Positions 1 through 7,620 of a stretch of DNA of 64,000 nt are shown here, one piece after another. The stretch lies in the NCBI RefSeq assembly GCF_002860325.1, contig NZ_PKOJ01000007.1:1-64000 (forward strand), given 5' to 3'. Positions within the stretch are counted from its first letter, which is position 1; each line of letters opens with the position of its first letter. The translations under genes and the position numbers were made by a program. The notes under the pieces are model-generated. The model was given only the letters and a program-made list of their open reading frames with translations. It was not told the DNA's origin and made no database searches. The stretch comes from Neptunicoccus cionae. GTDB taxonomy: Bacteria > Pseudomonadota > Alphaproteobacteria > Rhodobacterales > Rhodobacteraceae.

Positions 1-2457
1 GACGAGGGTACCTCTGTCGATAGCCTGTTGTCGGATATGGCTGAAGAATTGCCCGACGACGAAGAGGAAGACGATGTTGAAGAATTGCTGGCAGGTGTGA
101 CGCAAGACACTGATTTGGGCAGTGATGTCGGCGATGATGAGGGTGAAACCGACCTCGACGATCTGTTAGCGGGAGAAGAGGACAGTACCGACCTCGATGA
201 GCTGCTGGCGGAAGGTGAGGGTGACACTGACCTCGACGATCTACTGGCGGAGGATGAGGACGACACTGACCTCGATGATCTGTTGGCGGAAGATGAGGGT
301 GACGCTGACCTCGACGATCTGTTGGCGGAAGAACAGAGCGATACCGACCTTGATGACCTGTTGGCGGAGAATGAGGACGACACTGACCTCGATGAAATGC
401 TGGCGGGAGAAGAGGACGATACCGACCTTGATGACCTGTTGGCGGGAGAAGAGGACGATACTGACCTCGACGATTTACTGGCGGATGTCGATGACGACAC
501 AGACCTTGAAGACCTGCTGGCGGATGACGGCGAGGAATTGGAAACGGAAGGGGAGGCGAGCGACATGGAGGCAGAGGCGACAGCCGCGAAGGCGCCTTAC
601 AATCCGGCTTTTGGCAAGATGACCGCCCCGAAACCGGAAATCAAGCCGGGGGACCGGCGCAAGATGCGGATAGCTATCCTCGGAGATTTTTCGGGCCGGG
701 CCAATAACGGAGCGTTACAAGGTGGTGCCGATCTTGCCTCACGTAAGGCGATCAAGTTTGACATCGATACGGTCGAAGACGTTATTTCTCGATTTGCGAC
801 AACTCTGACGTTGCCTGTGGGCCGCGACGGATCCGCTATCGAGGTGGAACTGGGAGAGATCGACGATCTGCATCCCGACGAACTCTACGACAATGTAGAG
901 CTGTTTGCCGAACTCTCGGGATTGCGCAGCCAGATCAAGCGGGGCAGCAATCTGGAAGCGCTGGCTGCCAAACTACGCGAATGGGGCGTGGAATTCGGTG
1001 ATTTCAAACTGGCGCGCAAAGGGCGGGCCAAGGGGGCAGCAGCAAATGCGTCCCTGCAGGTCAGCGAATTTGCCGCGCTGATCGGGGCCGAAGCTGCGCC
1101 GAAACCAGAGGCCACCGCAATAGACGACATGATCCAGCGGATCGTTGCACCTTTTGTGGTGGCGGCACCCGATGCCGGCCAGGACTCCCTTTTGGCCGCT
1201 GTTGATCAGGCGCTGGGCGCGGCGATGTCCTCTATCCTGCACCACCCCGACTTTCAGGCGGTGGAGGCCAACTGGCGCACGCTCGACATGCTGGCGCGGC
1301 GGATAGAAACAGGCAGCCATCTGGAACTGGTGCTTTACGACGTGGCGGTAGAGGAATTTGCCGCCGATCTCGCCGCCCATGAAGATCTGGGGGAGAGTGC
1401 GCTTTATGATATGCTGGTGGAACGCCCGCGTCTGAGCGAGGATCAGGGGCCGCTTGCCGCTGTACTGGGGCTATACACATTCGAGGAAACGCCTCCTCAT
1501 GCAGAACTGCTGGCGCGGATGTCCAAGATCAGTGCGCAGATGGACGCGCCATTTATCGCGGCGATGGGGGCGGGGTATCTGCAAACCAAGGCCGAAGACC
1601 TGCACCCGCTTATTGCAAAAACATGGGCGGCCCTGCGCGAAACACCCGAAGCAAAGTACATCGCACTGGCTACGCCACGTTTTCTGTTGCGGATGCCCTA
1701 CGGCAAAAAGACCGATCCGGTAGAGCCTTTCGCCTATGAGGAATTCAACACCCGCGAAGGAATGCGTTCCCTGCTGATGGGCAATCCTGCGGCGCTGGTG
1801 GCGATCCTGCTGGCGCAGACACTGGCGCAGCAGGGGGCAGAGATGTCGCTTGGATCTATTATGACGCTGGACGATATGCCGTTCCATTACATGCAGGACC
1901 AGTACGGCGATCAGGTGGCGCTGCCGTCAACCGAACGTCTGATAAACGTGCGCATGGCAACCGAAACCGTACAGCGCGGCTATCTTCCGGTTCTTTCCAT
2001 TCAGGGGCAGAACGTGGTGCGGCTTGGTTCTTTTAACGGGCTTGGCGGGGGCAAGTTGCTGGGCCTGTGGTCCGGTGAGGAAGCAAAACTGCTGCAATCG
2101 GGAAAAATTCAGCCCCGAACCGGTGTCGCATTGGGCGCAGGTCTGGCCAAAGCCCCGCCAGCAGATGCGGGCGGAGACGGTGTCGAAGAAGATGATGGCG
2201 AAAGTGCCGACGATGATGATGGTTTCGGCTTCGGGGGCGACGACGATTTGGATCTTGGAGGTGACGATGACGATTTCGACCTCGGAATTGATCTGGACGG
2301 CGACGATGATGATGACGCCCTTGATTTGGATCTCGGGGATGACGGAGATCTTGATGACCTGCTGTCGGGTTTTGACGACGATGATGATGACAGCGCTAAT
2401 GATGGTGATGACGAAGATATGGATGAAGATCTGGCAGCCTTGCTGGCGGATCTCTGA
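1..2457 (+). CDS. T6SS sheath-like TssB/TssC chimera with acidic repeat arms (5' end outside window)
   Basis: The frame is open from the first base, so the gene begins upstream; an internal ATG lies at 28 but the acidic repeat style already exists before it. Numbering from the window edge there are 818 codons. Residues 1-180 are Asp/Glu-rich and contain ten tandem 13-residue units. Residues about 215-345 resemble a TssB (VipA) domain (RRKMRIAILGDFSGR, then a DDLHPDELYDN stretch). Residues about 373-700 resemble the N-terminal part of TssC (VipB), with HHPDFQAVEANWRTL and an APFIAA segment. The small C-terminal TssC domain seems absent, and residues about 722-818 form a second acidic arm containing DLDDLL. 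In known T6SSs TssB and TssC are separate proteins that build the contractile sheath. This chimera may be an accessory sheath or baseplate component; its exact role is not known to me. It is the first visible gene of the T6SS operon, 52 bases before vgrG. Confidence 0.75.
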   Translation, partial: DEGTSVDSLLSDMAEELPDDEEEDDVEELLAGVTQDTDLGSDVGDDEGETDLDDLLAGEEDSTDLDELLAEGEGDTDLDDLLAEDEDDTDLDDLLAEDEGDADLDDLLAEEQSDTDLDDLLAENEDDTDLDEMLAGEEDDTDLDDLLAGEEDDTDLDDLLADVDDDTDLEDLLADDGEELETEGEASDMEAEATAAKAPYNPAFGKMTAPKPEIKPGDRRKMRIAILGDFSGRANNGALQGGADLASRKAIKFDIDTVEDVISRFATTLTLPVGRDGSAIEVELGEIDDLHPDELYDNVELFAELSGLRSQIKRGSNLEALAAKLREWGVEFGDFKLARKGRAKGAAANASLQVSEFAALIGAEAAPKPEATAIDDMIQRIVAPFVVAAPDAGQDSLLAAVDQALGAAMSSILHHPDFQAVEANWRTLDMLARRIETGSHLELVLYDVAVEEFAADLAAHEDLGESALYDMLVERPRLSEDQGPLAAVLGLYTFEETPPHAELLARMSKISAQMDAPFIAAMGAGYLQTKAEDLHPLIAKTWAALRETPEAKYIALATPRFLLRMPYGKKTDPVEPFAYEEFNTREGMRSLLMGNPAALVAILLAQTLAQQGAEMSLGSIMTLDDMPFHYMQDQYGDQVALPSTERLINVRMATETVQRGYLPVLSIQGQNVVRLGSFNGLGGGKLLGLWSGEEAKLLQSGKIQPRTGVALGAGLAKAPPADAGGDGVEEDDGESADDDDGFGFGGDDDLDLGGDDDDFDLGIDLDGDDDDDALDLDLGDDGDLDDLLSGFDDDDDDSANDGDDEDMDEDLAALLADL
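145..534 (+). repeat. Ten tandem 39-bp units coding for a 13-residue acidic repeat
   Basis: Ten in-frame 39-base units follow one another exactly. The consensus is DTDLDDLLA followed by four mostly acidic residues. Unit starts fall at 145, 184, 223 and so on to 496. The TDLDDLLA core hardly varies (changes include DADL, DELL, DEML, LEDLL), while the last four residues vary (EDED, EEQS, ENED, GEED, DVDD). Degenerate copies continue upstream toward position 1, for example a DDVEELLAG segment. The DNA repeats are imperfect, so protein-level selection or an old expansion is likelier than a very recent duplication. Copy number could vary between strains. Confidence 0.9.
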
Positions 2458-2509
2458 TTGAAAATGCACCGGCGGGCACCTGAGTGCTTCTGCCGGAAAG
2501 GAGATTAAA

Positions 2510-4561
2510 ATGGCCGACCCACTGCCGCTTGAAGGCCGTTCGCAAAGGGTGACTTGCGAAGGCCAGCCCTGCGATCTTTACATGCTTTCGGCTGACATCA
2601 GCGAGGGCATCGACCGGTTGAGCGATTTCACGGTAGAGTTTCTTGCAGAGAAACCCGATCTTGAAAGCAGGGATTTTCTGGCGAAGTCCTTCACCATCGA
2701 AATGGATTTGGAATCCGGTGTGCGCAAGTGGTTGGGCACCTGTGTCGAGTGTACGTTTCTTGGCATGTCTGCGGGTATGGGGTTTGGAACCTATGCCCAC
2801 TACAAGGTACGCCTGCGGGCCTGGCCGTGGTTGCTGACCCGCAATGCGAACTGCCGGATTTTTCAGGAGTTGACCGCTGATGAAATCATCAAGGCGGTGC
2901 TGCGCGATGCCGGTTTTAGTGATCACCGCTGGGTTGTCAGTGAAACACCGCCGGTGCGGGAATACTGTGTGCAATACCGCGAAAGTGACTGGAACTTCAT
3001 CCGCCGCCTTTTGGAGGAAGAAGGTAGGTTCTTCTACTTTGATTACAGTTCCGGCAAGGACCAGCTGACAATAAGGGATGACAGTGCTGCTCTGCCACCG
3101 ATTGACGGGGATCCGGAGATCGAAATGATCGACAAGGAAGCGGGCCAACGCTCTGAGATCGATTACATCGACAACTGGAAGGATGGCTACCGCGTCGATA
3201 CGGATAAAGTCACTCTGGATGATTACGATTTTACCAAATCGAAAACCAAATTGACGGGGACCCGCAAGCACGAAGCCGAGAAACTTGAAGTGTTCGATTA
3301 TCCGGGCCGGTTCAACGTCGGTGCAGATGGTACCAAACGGGCCCGTCGGCGGATGGAAGCGATCATAGCGGGCAAGAATCGCGTGTGGGGGCAGGGAATT
3401 GTCAAAGCCATGACACCGGCAGCAAAGTTCACGTTGAAAGAGCATCCTGCCCGCGCCCAAAACAAAGAATATCTGGTTCTGACGCTGGAGCAGAAGCTGC
3501 GCATTGAACGGACAGACGAAAAACGTGAAATGTCCCGCAGTGGGAAACACGACCCGCTGGCGCTGATTGAATCCCAAACTATCGAGCTAACCGCGCAGGA
3601 TGCAAAAATCGCGTATGTACCGGTGTCTACAATTCCCTGGCCTGTCATTCACGGCGTCCAGACGGCTGTAGTGGTTGGCCCAAGCGGGGATGAAATCTAC
3701 ACCGACGAGCACGGACGCGTGAAAGTTCAGTTTTTCTGGGATCGTGGAGGAAAAACCGACGAAAAATCCTCCTGTTTTATCAGGGTTGCCACGCCAATTG
3801 CCGGAAAAGGCTGGGGGATGATCCATATTCCGCGCATCGGACAAGAGGTGGTTGTCCAGTTTCTTGAAGGTGATCCGGATCGGCCTTTGATCGTGGGCAG
3901 TGTGTATAACGATCAGCAAACCACGCCGTTTTCCTTGCCTGACAACAAAACCCAGATCGGTCTTGTTAGCGATACCCACCAGAACGAGGACACAAACGCC
4001 AAGCATGAATTTGTCATGGAAGAGAAAAAGGACGAAGAATACATACGTATGCAGTCCGAGCGGGATTACACCCAGATCATCAAAAACAGTGCGGATGTAA
4101 AGATCGGTTGCGCGGATAAACCGGACGGGGATTATACCCAGTCGGTCTGGCGCGATACCACACGGAAATACGGCGTCGAAAGCGGCGAGGGCAATCTAAC
4201 CGAAACTGTTCAGACCAATTTCAGCAAAACAGTCAGTGACGGGGATTATACGTTGGCCGTGGAAACCGGAGGGCGCACGACAACCATTACATCCGACGAT
4301 ACACTGACGGTGGATGGTAATATTGATATGACCACGTCGTCTTCAGCTACGCTGACCGCCTCAAGCTCGATCACTCTGAAAGCGGATTCCTCGATCAAGC
4401 TGGTTTGCGGGGGATCGACAGTTGAACTAACGCCAAGCGCAATCAAGCTGACCTCCTCACAGATCAAAATCCAAGGTAGTCAGGTTAAGGTTGCTGGGAG
4501 CGTGGTTGATGTCGCGGGGAGTATGATCAAACTGGCGGGTGCATTGGTTAAAATCAATTAG
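2510..4561 (+). CDS. vgrG: T6SS spike protein VgrG (TssI)
   Basis: This 683-residue protein is a VgrG/TssI tip protein of the T6SS, a trimer carried on the Hcp tube. The gp27-like part covers about residues 1-380 (LEGRSQRVTCEGQPCDLYML at the start, an ESDWNFIRRLLEEEGRFFYF segment near 160-180). The gp5-type OB fold lies around 390-470, with DEHGRVKVQFFWDR and the IPRIGQEVVVQFLEGDPDRP signature. The rest is a repetitive beta-helix needle of short Ser/Thr/Val repeats that ends at the natural terminus, so there is no C-terminal effector domain. An AAGGAG ribosome binding site stands 6 bases before the ATG. The gene is followed 11 bases later by a DUF6931-like gene and then PAAR. Confidence 0.95.
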   Translation: MADPLPLEGRSQRVTCEGQPCDLYMLSADISEGIDRLSDFTVEFLAEKPDLESRDFLAKSFTIEMDLESGVRKWLGTCVECTFLGMSAGMGFGTYAHYKVRLRAWPWLLTRNANCRIFQELTADEIIKAVLRDAGFSDHRWVVSETPPVREYCVQYRESDWNFIRRLLEEEGRFFYFDYSSGKDQLTIRDDSAALPPIDGDPEIEMIDKEAGQRSEIDYIDNWKDGYRVDTDKVTLDDYDFTKSKTKLTGTRKHEAEKLEVFDYPGRFNVGADGTKRARRRMEAIIAGKNRVWGQGIVKAMTPAAKFTLKEHPARAQNKEYLVLTLEQKLRIERTDEKREMSRSGKHDPLALIESQTIELTAQDAKIAYVPVSTIPWPVIHGVQTAVVVGPSGDEIYTDEHGRVKVQFFWDRGGKTDEKSSCFIRVATPIAGKGWGMIHIPRIGQEVVVQFLEGDPDRPLIVGSVYNDQQTTPFSLPDNKTQIGLVSDTHQNEDTNAKHEFVMEEKKDEEYIRMQSERDYTQIIKNSADVKIGCADKPDGDYTQSVWRDTTRKYGVESGEGNLTETVQTNFSKTVSDGDYTLAVETGGRTTTITSDDTLTVDGNIDMTTSSSATLTASSSITLKADSSIKLVCGGSTVELTPSAIKLTSSQIKIQGSQVKVAGSVVDVAGSMIKLAGALVKIN

Positions 4562-4572
4562 GGGGCGATGTA

Positions 4573-5169
4573 ATGGACAAAGCGTCAAGCAGTGCTGTAG
4601 ATTTCAGCGGTTTGAAAAAAATTCCCGACGTTGCTTTCGGGCCGTTCTGCCGCGAAAACAAAATCAAGATCGATCCGGATTTGGGAATTGCTCCTGAGAC
4701 ACCATTAAAGGATGGGCTGGCTGCCTTATACGATGCACGGGCGGTTCCGTCATTCCTCCACGTGATGGCGCACGGGCTCCCAGTGCGGGAGTCCGTCTGG
4801 CTAGCTTGCCATGCAGCAGAACGAATGGTGCCTGAAGGGGCAGAACCGCCAAATACACTGCAAACCGCGCGGGCTTGGGTCTATAAACCAGACACGAAAA
4901 CCCGTGCTGCCGTACAGCAGGCGATCGAAAAGGCCGATCAGGAAGATCCAACACTGATGGCGGCAGATGCCGCGTTTCACGGCATCGTTAAGGGGCTGGA
5001 AGACGAAGTGAAAAGCCCTCCAACGGCTACTCCGACACTGGTGTTCGCAGTGTTGCTGAGCGCTGCGCTACGGGAAGAGGACATGGAACAGGCAGAAGCG
5101 AACTGGCAGGATCTGGTCGCTCTCTCAGTCGATATCGCCTCCGGTGGCACAGGGGAAAAACATTCGTGA
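4573..5169 (+). CDS. DUF6931-like T6SS-associated protein
   Basis: This 198-residue soluble protein has no signal peptide or membrane segment. The central part, with FLHVMAHGLPVRESVWLACH at about residues 60-80, resembles from memory a family listed as DUF6931, seen beside T6SS genes; no function is established. It is acidic and mostly helical by composition. It sits between vgrG (11 bases upstream) and PAAR, the place where T6SS adaptor or chaperone genes are often found, so an adaptor role is possible but only inferred. An immunity or regulatory protein is an alternative. The start at 4573 is preceded by GGGGCG at close spacing. Confidence 0.6.
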   Translation: MDKASSSAVDFSGLKKIPDVAFGPFCRENKIKIDPDLGIAPETPLKDGLAALYDARAVPSFLHVMAHGLPVRESVWLACHAAERMVPEGAEPPNTLQTARAWVYKPDTKTRAAVQQAIEKADQEDPTLMAADAAFHGIVKGLEDEVKSPPTATPTLVFAVLLSAALREEDMEQAEANWQDLVALSVDIASGGTGEKHS

Positions 5170-5194
5170 CAGCGCTATAAAGATGGAGAAATTC

Positions 5195-5242
5195 ATGAAA
5201 ATACTTATAATGATCAGCAAAAGTGAGGAGCCAGCCCGATGA
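5195..5242 (+). CDS. 15-residue upstream ORF coupled to the PAAR gene
   Basis: A short ORF (MKILIMISKSEEPAR) begins at an ATG 7 bases after GGAG. Its TGA overlaps the PAAR start codon in an ATGA junction. This is the usual geometry of translational coupling, so translation of the mini-ORF could feed or limit PAAR synthesis. The peptide has no recognisable function, and the overlap may be chance because the PAAR gene also has its own GAGGAG upstream. Confidence 0.35.
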   Translation: MKILIMISKSEEPAR

Positions 5243-5532
5243 GCCTGCCTGCTGCCCGAGTAACCGATCTTCACGTCTGCCCTTTGGTGACGGGTGTCGT
5301 GCCGCATGTCGGTGGGCCCGTTCTGCCACCGGGCCAGCCGAATGTGCTGATCGGCAACCTGCCAGCCGCGAATGTCGGGACGATGTGCACCTGTGTCGGG
5401 CCACCTGACGTGATCGTCAAAGGCTCCATCTCTTGCTTTATAGGCAACAGACCTGCCGCCCGTCTGACAGATTCTACAGCTCACGGTGGTGTAATTACCG
5501 CACCGGGCTGTCCAACAGTTTTAATCTCGTGA
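5239..5532 (+). CDS. PAAR-domain T6SS spike tip protein
   Basis: This 97-residue stand-alone PAAR protein would form the conical metal-binding tip on the VgrG trimer. It has typical PAAR features: an N-terminal LPAARVTDLHVCP, repeated Pro-Gly-rich turns, GPVLPPGQPNVLIGNLPAA, and a closing HGGVITAPGCPTVLI. His and Cys residues at those turns fit the zinc site. It has no N- or C-terminal extension, so it is a structural tip rather than an evolved PAAR effector. GAGGAG lies about 8 bases before the ATG. The start overlaps the stop of a 15-codon ORF, and tagH begins 19 bases downstream. Confidence 0.93.
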   Translation: MSLPAARVTDLHVCPLVTGVVPHVGGPVLPPGQPNVLIGNLPAANVGTMCTCVGPPDVIVKGSISCFIGNRPAARLTDSTAHGGVITAPGCPTVLIS

Positions 5533-5551
5533 CGGAGCTCAGCCGATATTT

Positions 5552-7150
5552 ATGACCCTCACGCTGCAAATTCTGTCCAGTGGTGCCCAGCCGGGCCGTG
5601 AAACCGCCTTTCCCTTGATCGGCGGCGCGTTAACCATCGGGCGGTCCGAGACCAATAACGTGGTTCTGCCCGATCCCACCCGCGAGATTTCCTCTTCTCA
5701 TGCGGTGGTGCAGGAAAGGGCAGGGGATTACGTGATCGTCGATACCTCTACAAACGGCACTTTCCTCAATGGCGAAACCGAACCGCTCGGGGATTTTCCG
5801 ACGCCCTTGAATGACGGGGATGTTTTGCGGATCGGACCTTATGAAATGCAGGTCGTGATTGCCACGGCCAGTGCCTCTTCTGATCCATTCGACGATCTGC
5901 CTCCCCCGCTGGGGGAAGAACCGATTGTAGAGGATAGGGCTCCGACGCTCGATACGTTGGCAGAGGTCGGCAGTCTGGACAATGACGGCGGAGATTTTCT
6001 CGATGATCTTCTGGGGGAAGCGCCGCCGAATGCAATGAATATGAAAACGCCGGAACTGTCAGATGATCCCGATAACACCATTGACGATTTTCTTGACGTG
6101 GCCCCCAACCCTGACCGCGAAGGCGGCGCGAGTGTTCCGGATCACTCAGGGCCCGGACATGATTTCTTCCATTCCAACAGCACCGCGCCCTCTATTCCCG
6201 ATAATTGGGAAGACGATCTGTTGGGCGCGAAACCCGAACCGATGGGAGGGCCGCCAAATGCAAGCACGCCAACATCTCCTGCGCCTGCGGGGGGCGGGTT
6301 GATACCGGAGACAACGTTTTCTTCCGAGCCGTTCACCATACCGGACCCTCAGGCCGCTCCGGACAAGCCGGAAATTGTGGAAAACTCCAGCGGTGCTGAT
6401 CCGATAGACGAATTGCTCGGCGGCCCGTTGGAACCTGCCCCGCAGGCGTCGTCAGAACCGGATATCCAGCCGGAGGAACAGGCCGAGCCGCAACCGGACC
6501 CACCAGCGGAGCCTGCGCCAGTTGCTGTGCCCGAGCCTGCTGACGGCCCTGTCTCCGGCAGTGACGCTGCGCTGGCACGACAGTTTCTGAGCGCCGCAGG
6601 CGTAGATCACAGCCGGATTGATGACATTGAACTCGGCCCGATCATGGAACGTACAGGTATCGCATTCCGCACCCTTGTCGAAGGCGCGCGGGAAGTTTTG
6701 ATGGCGCGGGCCTCGATCAAGGACGAATTGCGGCTGGGCCAGACCATGATTTCGCCGGATGGTAACAACCCGATCAAGTTTTCCATCTCCGGTCAGCAGG
6801 CGGTTGAAGCGATGATCAAGCCGACCGTTGCAGGGTATCAGGCCGCTGACAAAGCCGCCGCCGAAGCGATGATGGACATCAAGGCCCATGAGGTGGCGAT
6901 GATGTCAGGCATGGAAAGCGCGATAAAAACCCTGCTGTCGCGGTTCGATCCGGCGGAACTTGCAACCCGAATAGAGGACAGCGGCCGATTGGGAGGCTTG
7001 CTCAAAGGTAAAAAAGCGCAATACTGGGATGTATTTGAAAAACTCTACAAACAACTGTCCGAAGACGCAGAAGAAGATTTTAACACCTTGTTCGGCAAGG
7101 AATTTGCCAAAGCCTACAAGGATCAATTGCAGAAACTGAAATCGAATTAG
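5552..7150 (+). CDS. tagH: T6SS FHA-domain protein TagH (Fha)
   Basis: This 532-residue protein has an N-terminal FHA phosphothreonine-binding domain (about residues 1-105, with IGRSETNNVVLPDP, SSSHAVV and DTSTNGTFLNG). A long acidic, Pro-rich linker runs from about 106 to 340. The C-terminal domain (about 340-532) matches the TagH family of T6SS proteins. In known systems (Pseudomonas Fha1, Agrobacterium Fha) the FHA domain binds a Thr-phosphorylated partner and promotes assembly. The linker carries four D-D-L-L-G-like motifs: FLDDLLG 149-155, TIDDFLD 176-182, WEDDLLG 219-225 and PIDELLG 284-290. They resemble the repeat core of the first gene in the window. The ribosome binding site is weak, with GGAG about 14 bases upstream. 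Confidence 0.93.
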   Translation: MTLTLQILSSGAQPGRETAFPLIGGALTIGRSETNNVVLPDPTREISSSHAVVQERAGDYVIVDTSTNGTFLNGETEPLGDFPTPLNDGDVLRIGPYEMQVVIATASASSDPFDDLPPPLGEEPIVEDRAPTLDTLAEVGSLDNDGGDFLDDLLGEAPPNAMNMKTPELSDDPDNTIDDFLDVAPNPDREGGASVPDHSGPGHDFFHSNSTAPSIPDNWEDDLLGAKPEPMGGPPNASTPTSPAPAGGGLIPETTFSSEPFTIPDPQAAPDKPEIVENSSGADPIDELLGGPLEPAPQASSEPDIQPEEQAEPQPDPPAEPAPVAVPEPADGPVSGSDAALARQFLSAAGVDHSRIDDIELGPIMERTGIAFRTLVEGAREVLMARASIKDELRLGQTMISPDGNNPIKFSISGQQAVEAMIKPTVAGYQAADKAAAEAMMDIKAHEVAMMSGMESAIKTLLSRFDPAELATRIEDSGRLGGLLKGKKAQYWDVFEKLYKQLSEDAEEDFNTLFGKEFAKAYKDQLQKLKSN

Positions 7151-7165
7151 GAAAGGACTGGAATT

Positions 7166-7606
7166 ATGTTAGCGAAATTCAAGCTTACGGGCCTGTCTCT
7201 GGTCGTAGCCGGGTTAATGGCAGCTTGTACGCCATCACCGACCGAAGTTGCCATGAACATCACCGCCAGCGCAGGAGTAAACGGCGGACTGCCGGTCAAG
7301 GCGACGATCTACTATCTGAACTCGACCTCGAAGTTTAACGGTGCGGATTATGCCTCGCTTGCGGGCAGCCCCGAAGCGGTGCTTGGTGCAGATCTGGTGC
7401 GTACGCAATCTGTCCTCTTGTCTCCCGGACAAACCAAGAATGTATCCGCGGCCTTTGAAGGCGAAGGCCCTGCTGCCCTTGGCGTAGTTGTAGGGTTCAA
7501 GGCGATTTCAACTGCAAAATGGCGCACCACAACGGCTTTGGCCAGTGGGAAGGTCAATGCGTTGACGATCTCGCTCGGCGCAAACAGCGTGAATATCTCT
7601 AAATAG
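7166..7606 (+). CDS. tssJ: T6SS outer-membrane lipoprotein TssJ
   Basis: This 146-residue protein has a lipoprotein signal peptide (hydrophobic residues 7-20, lipobox LMAAC with Cys21). The mature part is a small beta-sandwich-like domain that includes NGGLPVKATIYYLNSTSKF, in keeping with the TssJ/VasD family (SciN). TssJ is anchored in the outer membrane and binds the periplasmic end of TssM in the T6SS membrane complex. GGAAAGGA lies 8-10 bases before the ATG. The gene is 15 bases after tagH and 14 bases before tssK. Confidence 0.93.
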   Translation: MLAKFKLTGLSLVVAGLMAACTPSPTEVAMNITASAGVNGGLPVKATIYYLNSTSKFNGADYASLAGSPEAVLGADLVRTQSVLLSPGQTKNVSAAFEGEGPAALGVVVGFKAISTAKWRTTTALASGKVNALTISLGANSVNISK

Positions 7607-7620
7607 GAAGGACGCGCTAC

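Noticed and set aside
145-534. Direct repeats as a CRISPR array
   Set aside because: The 39-base units are contiguous with no spacers and keep an open coding frame.
197-622. A 141-codon frame inside the acidic repeat region (+ strand, different frame)
   Set aside because: It is produced by the 39-bp repeat read in another frame; composition is Trp/Arg-rich and repetitive, with no ribosome binding site.
2396-3577. 393-codon frame antisense to vgrG
   Set aside because: It lies opposite a well-supported gene, has no conserved domain or ribosome binding site, and mirrors codon bias of the true strand.
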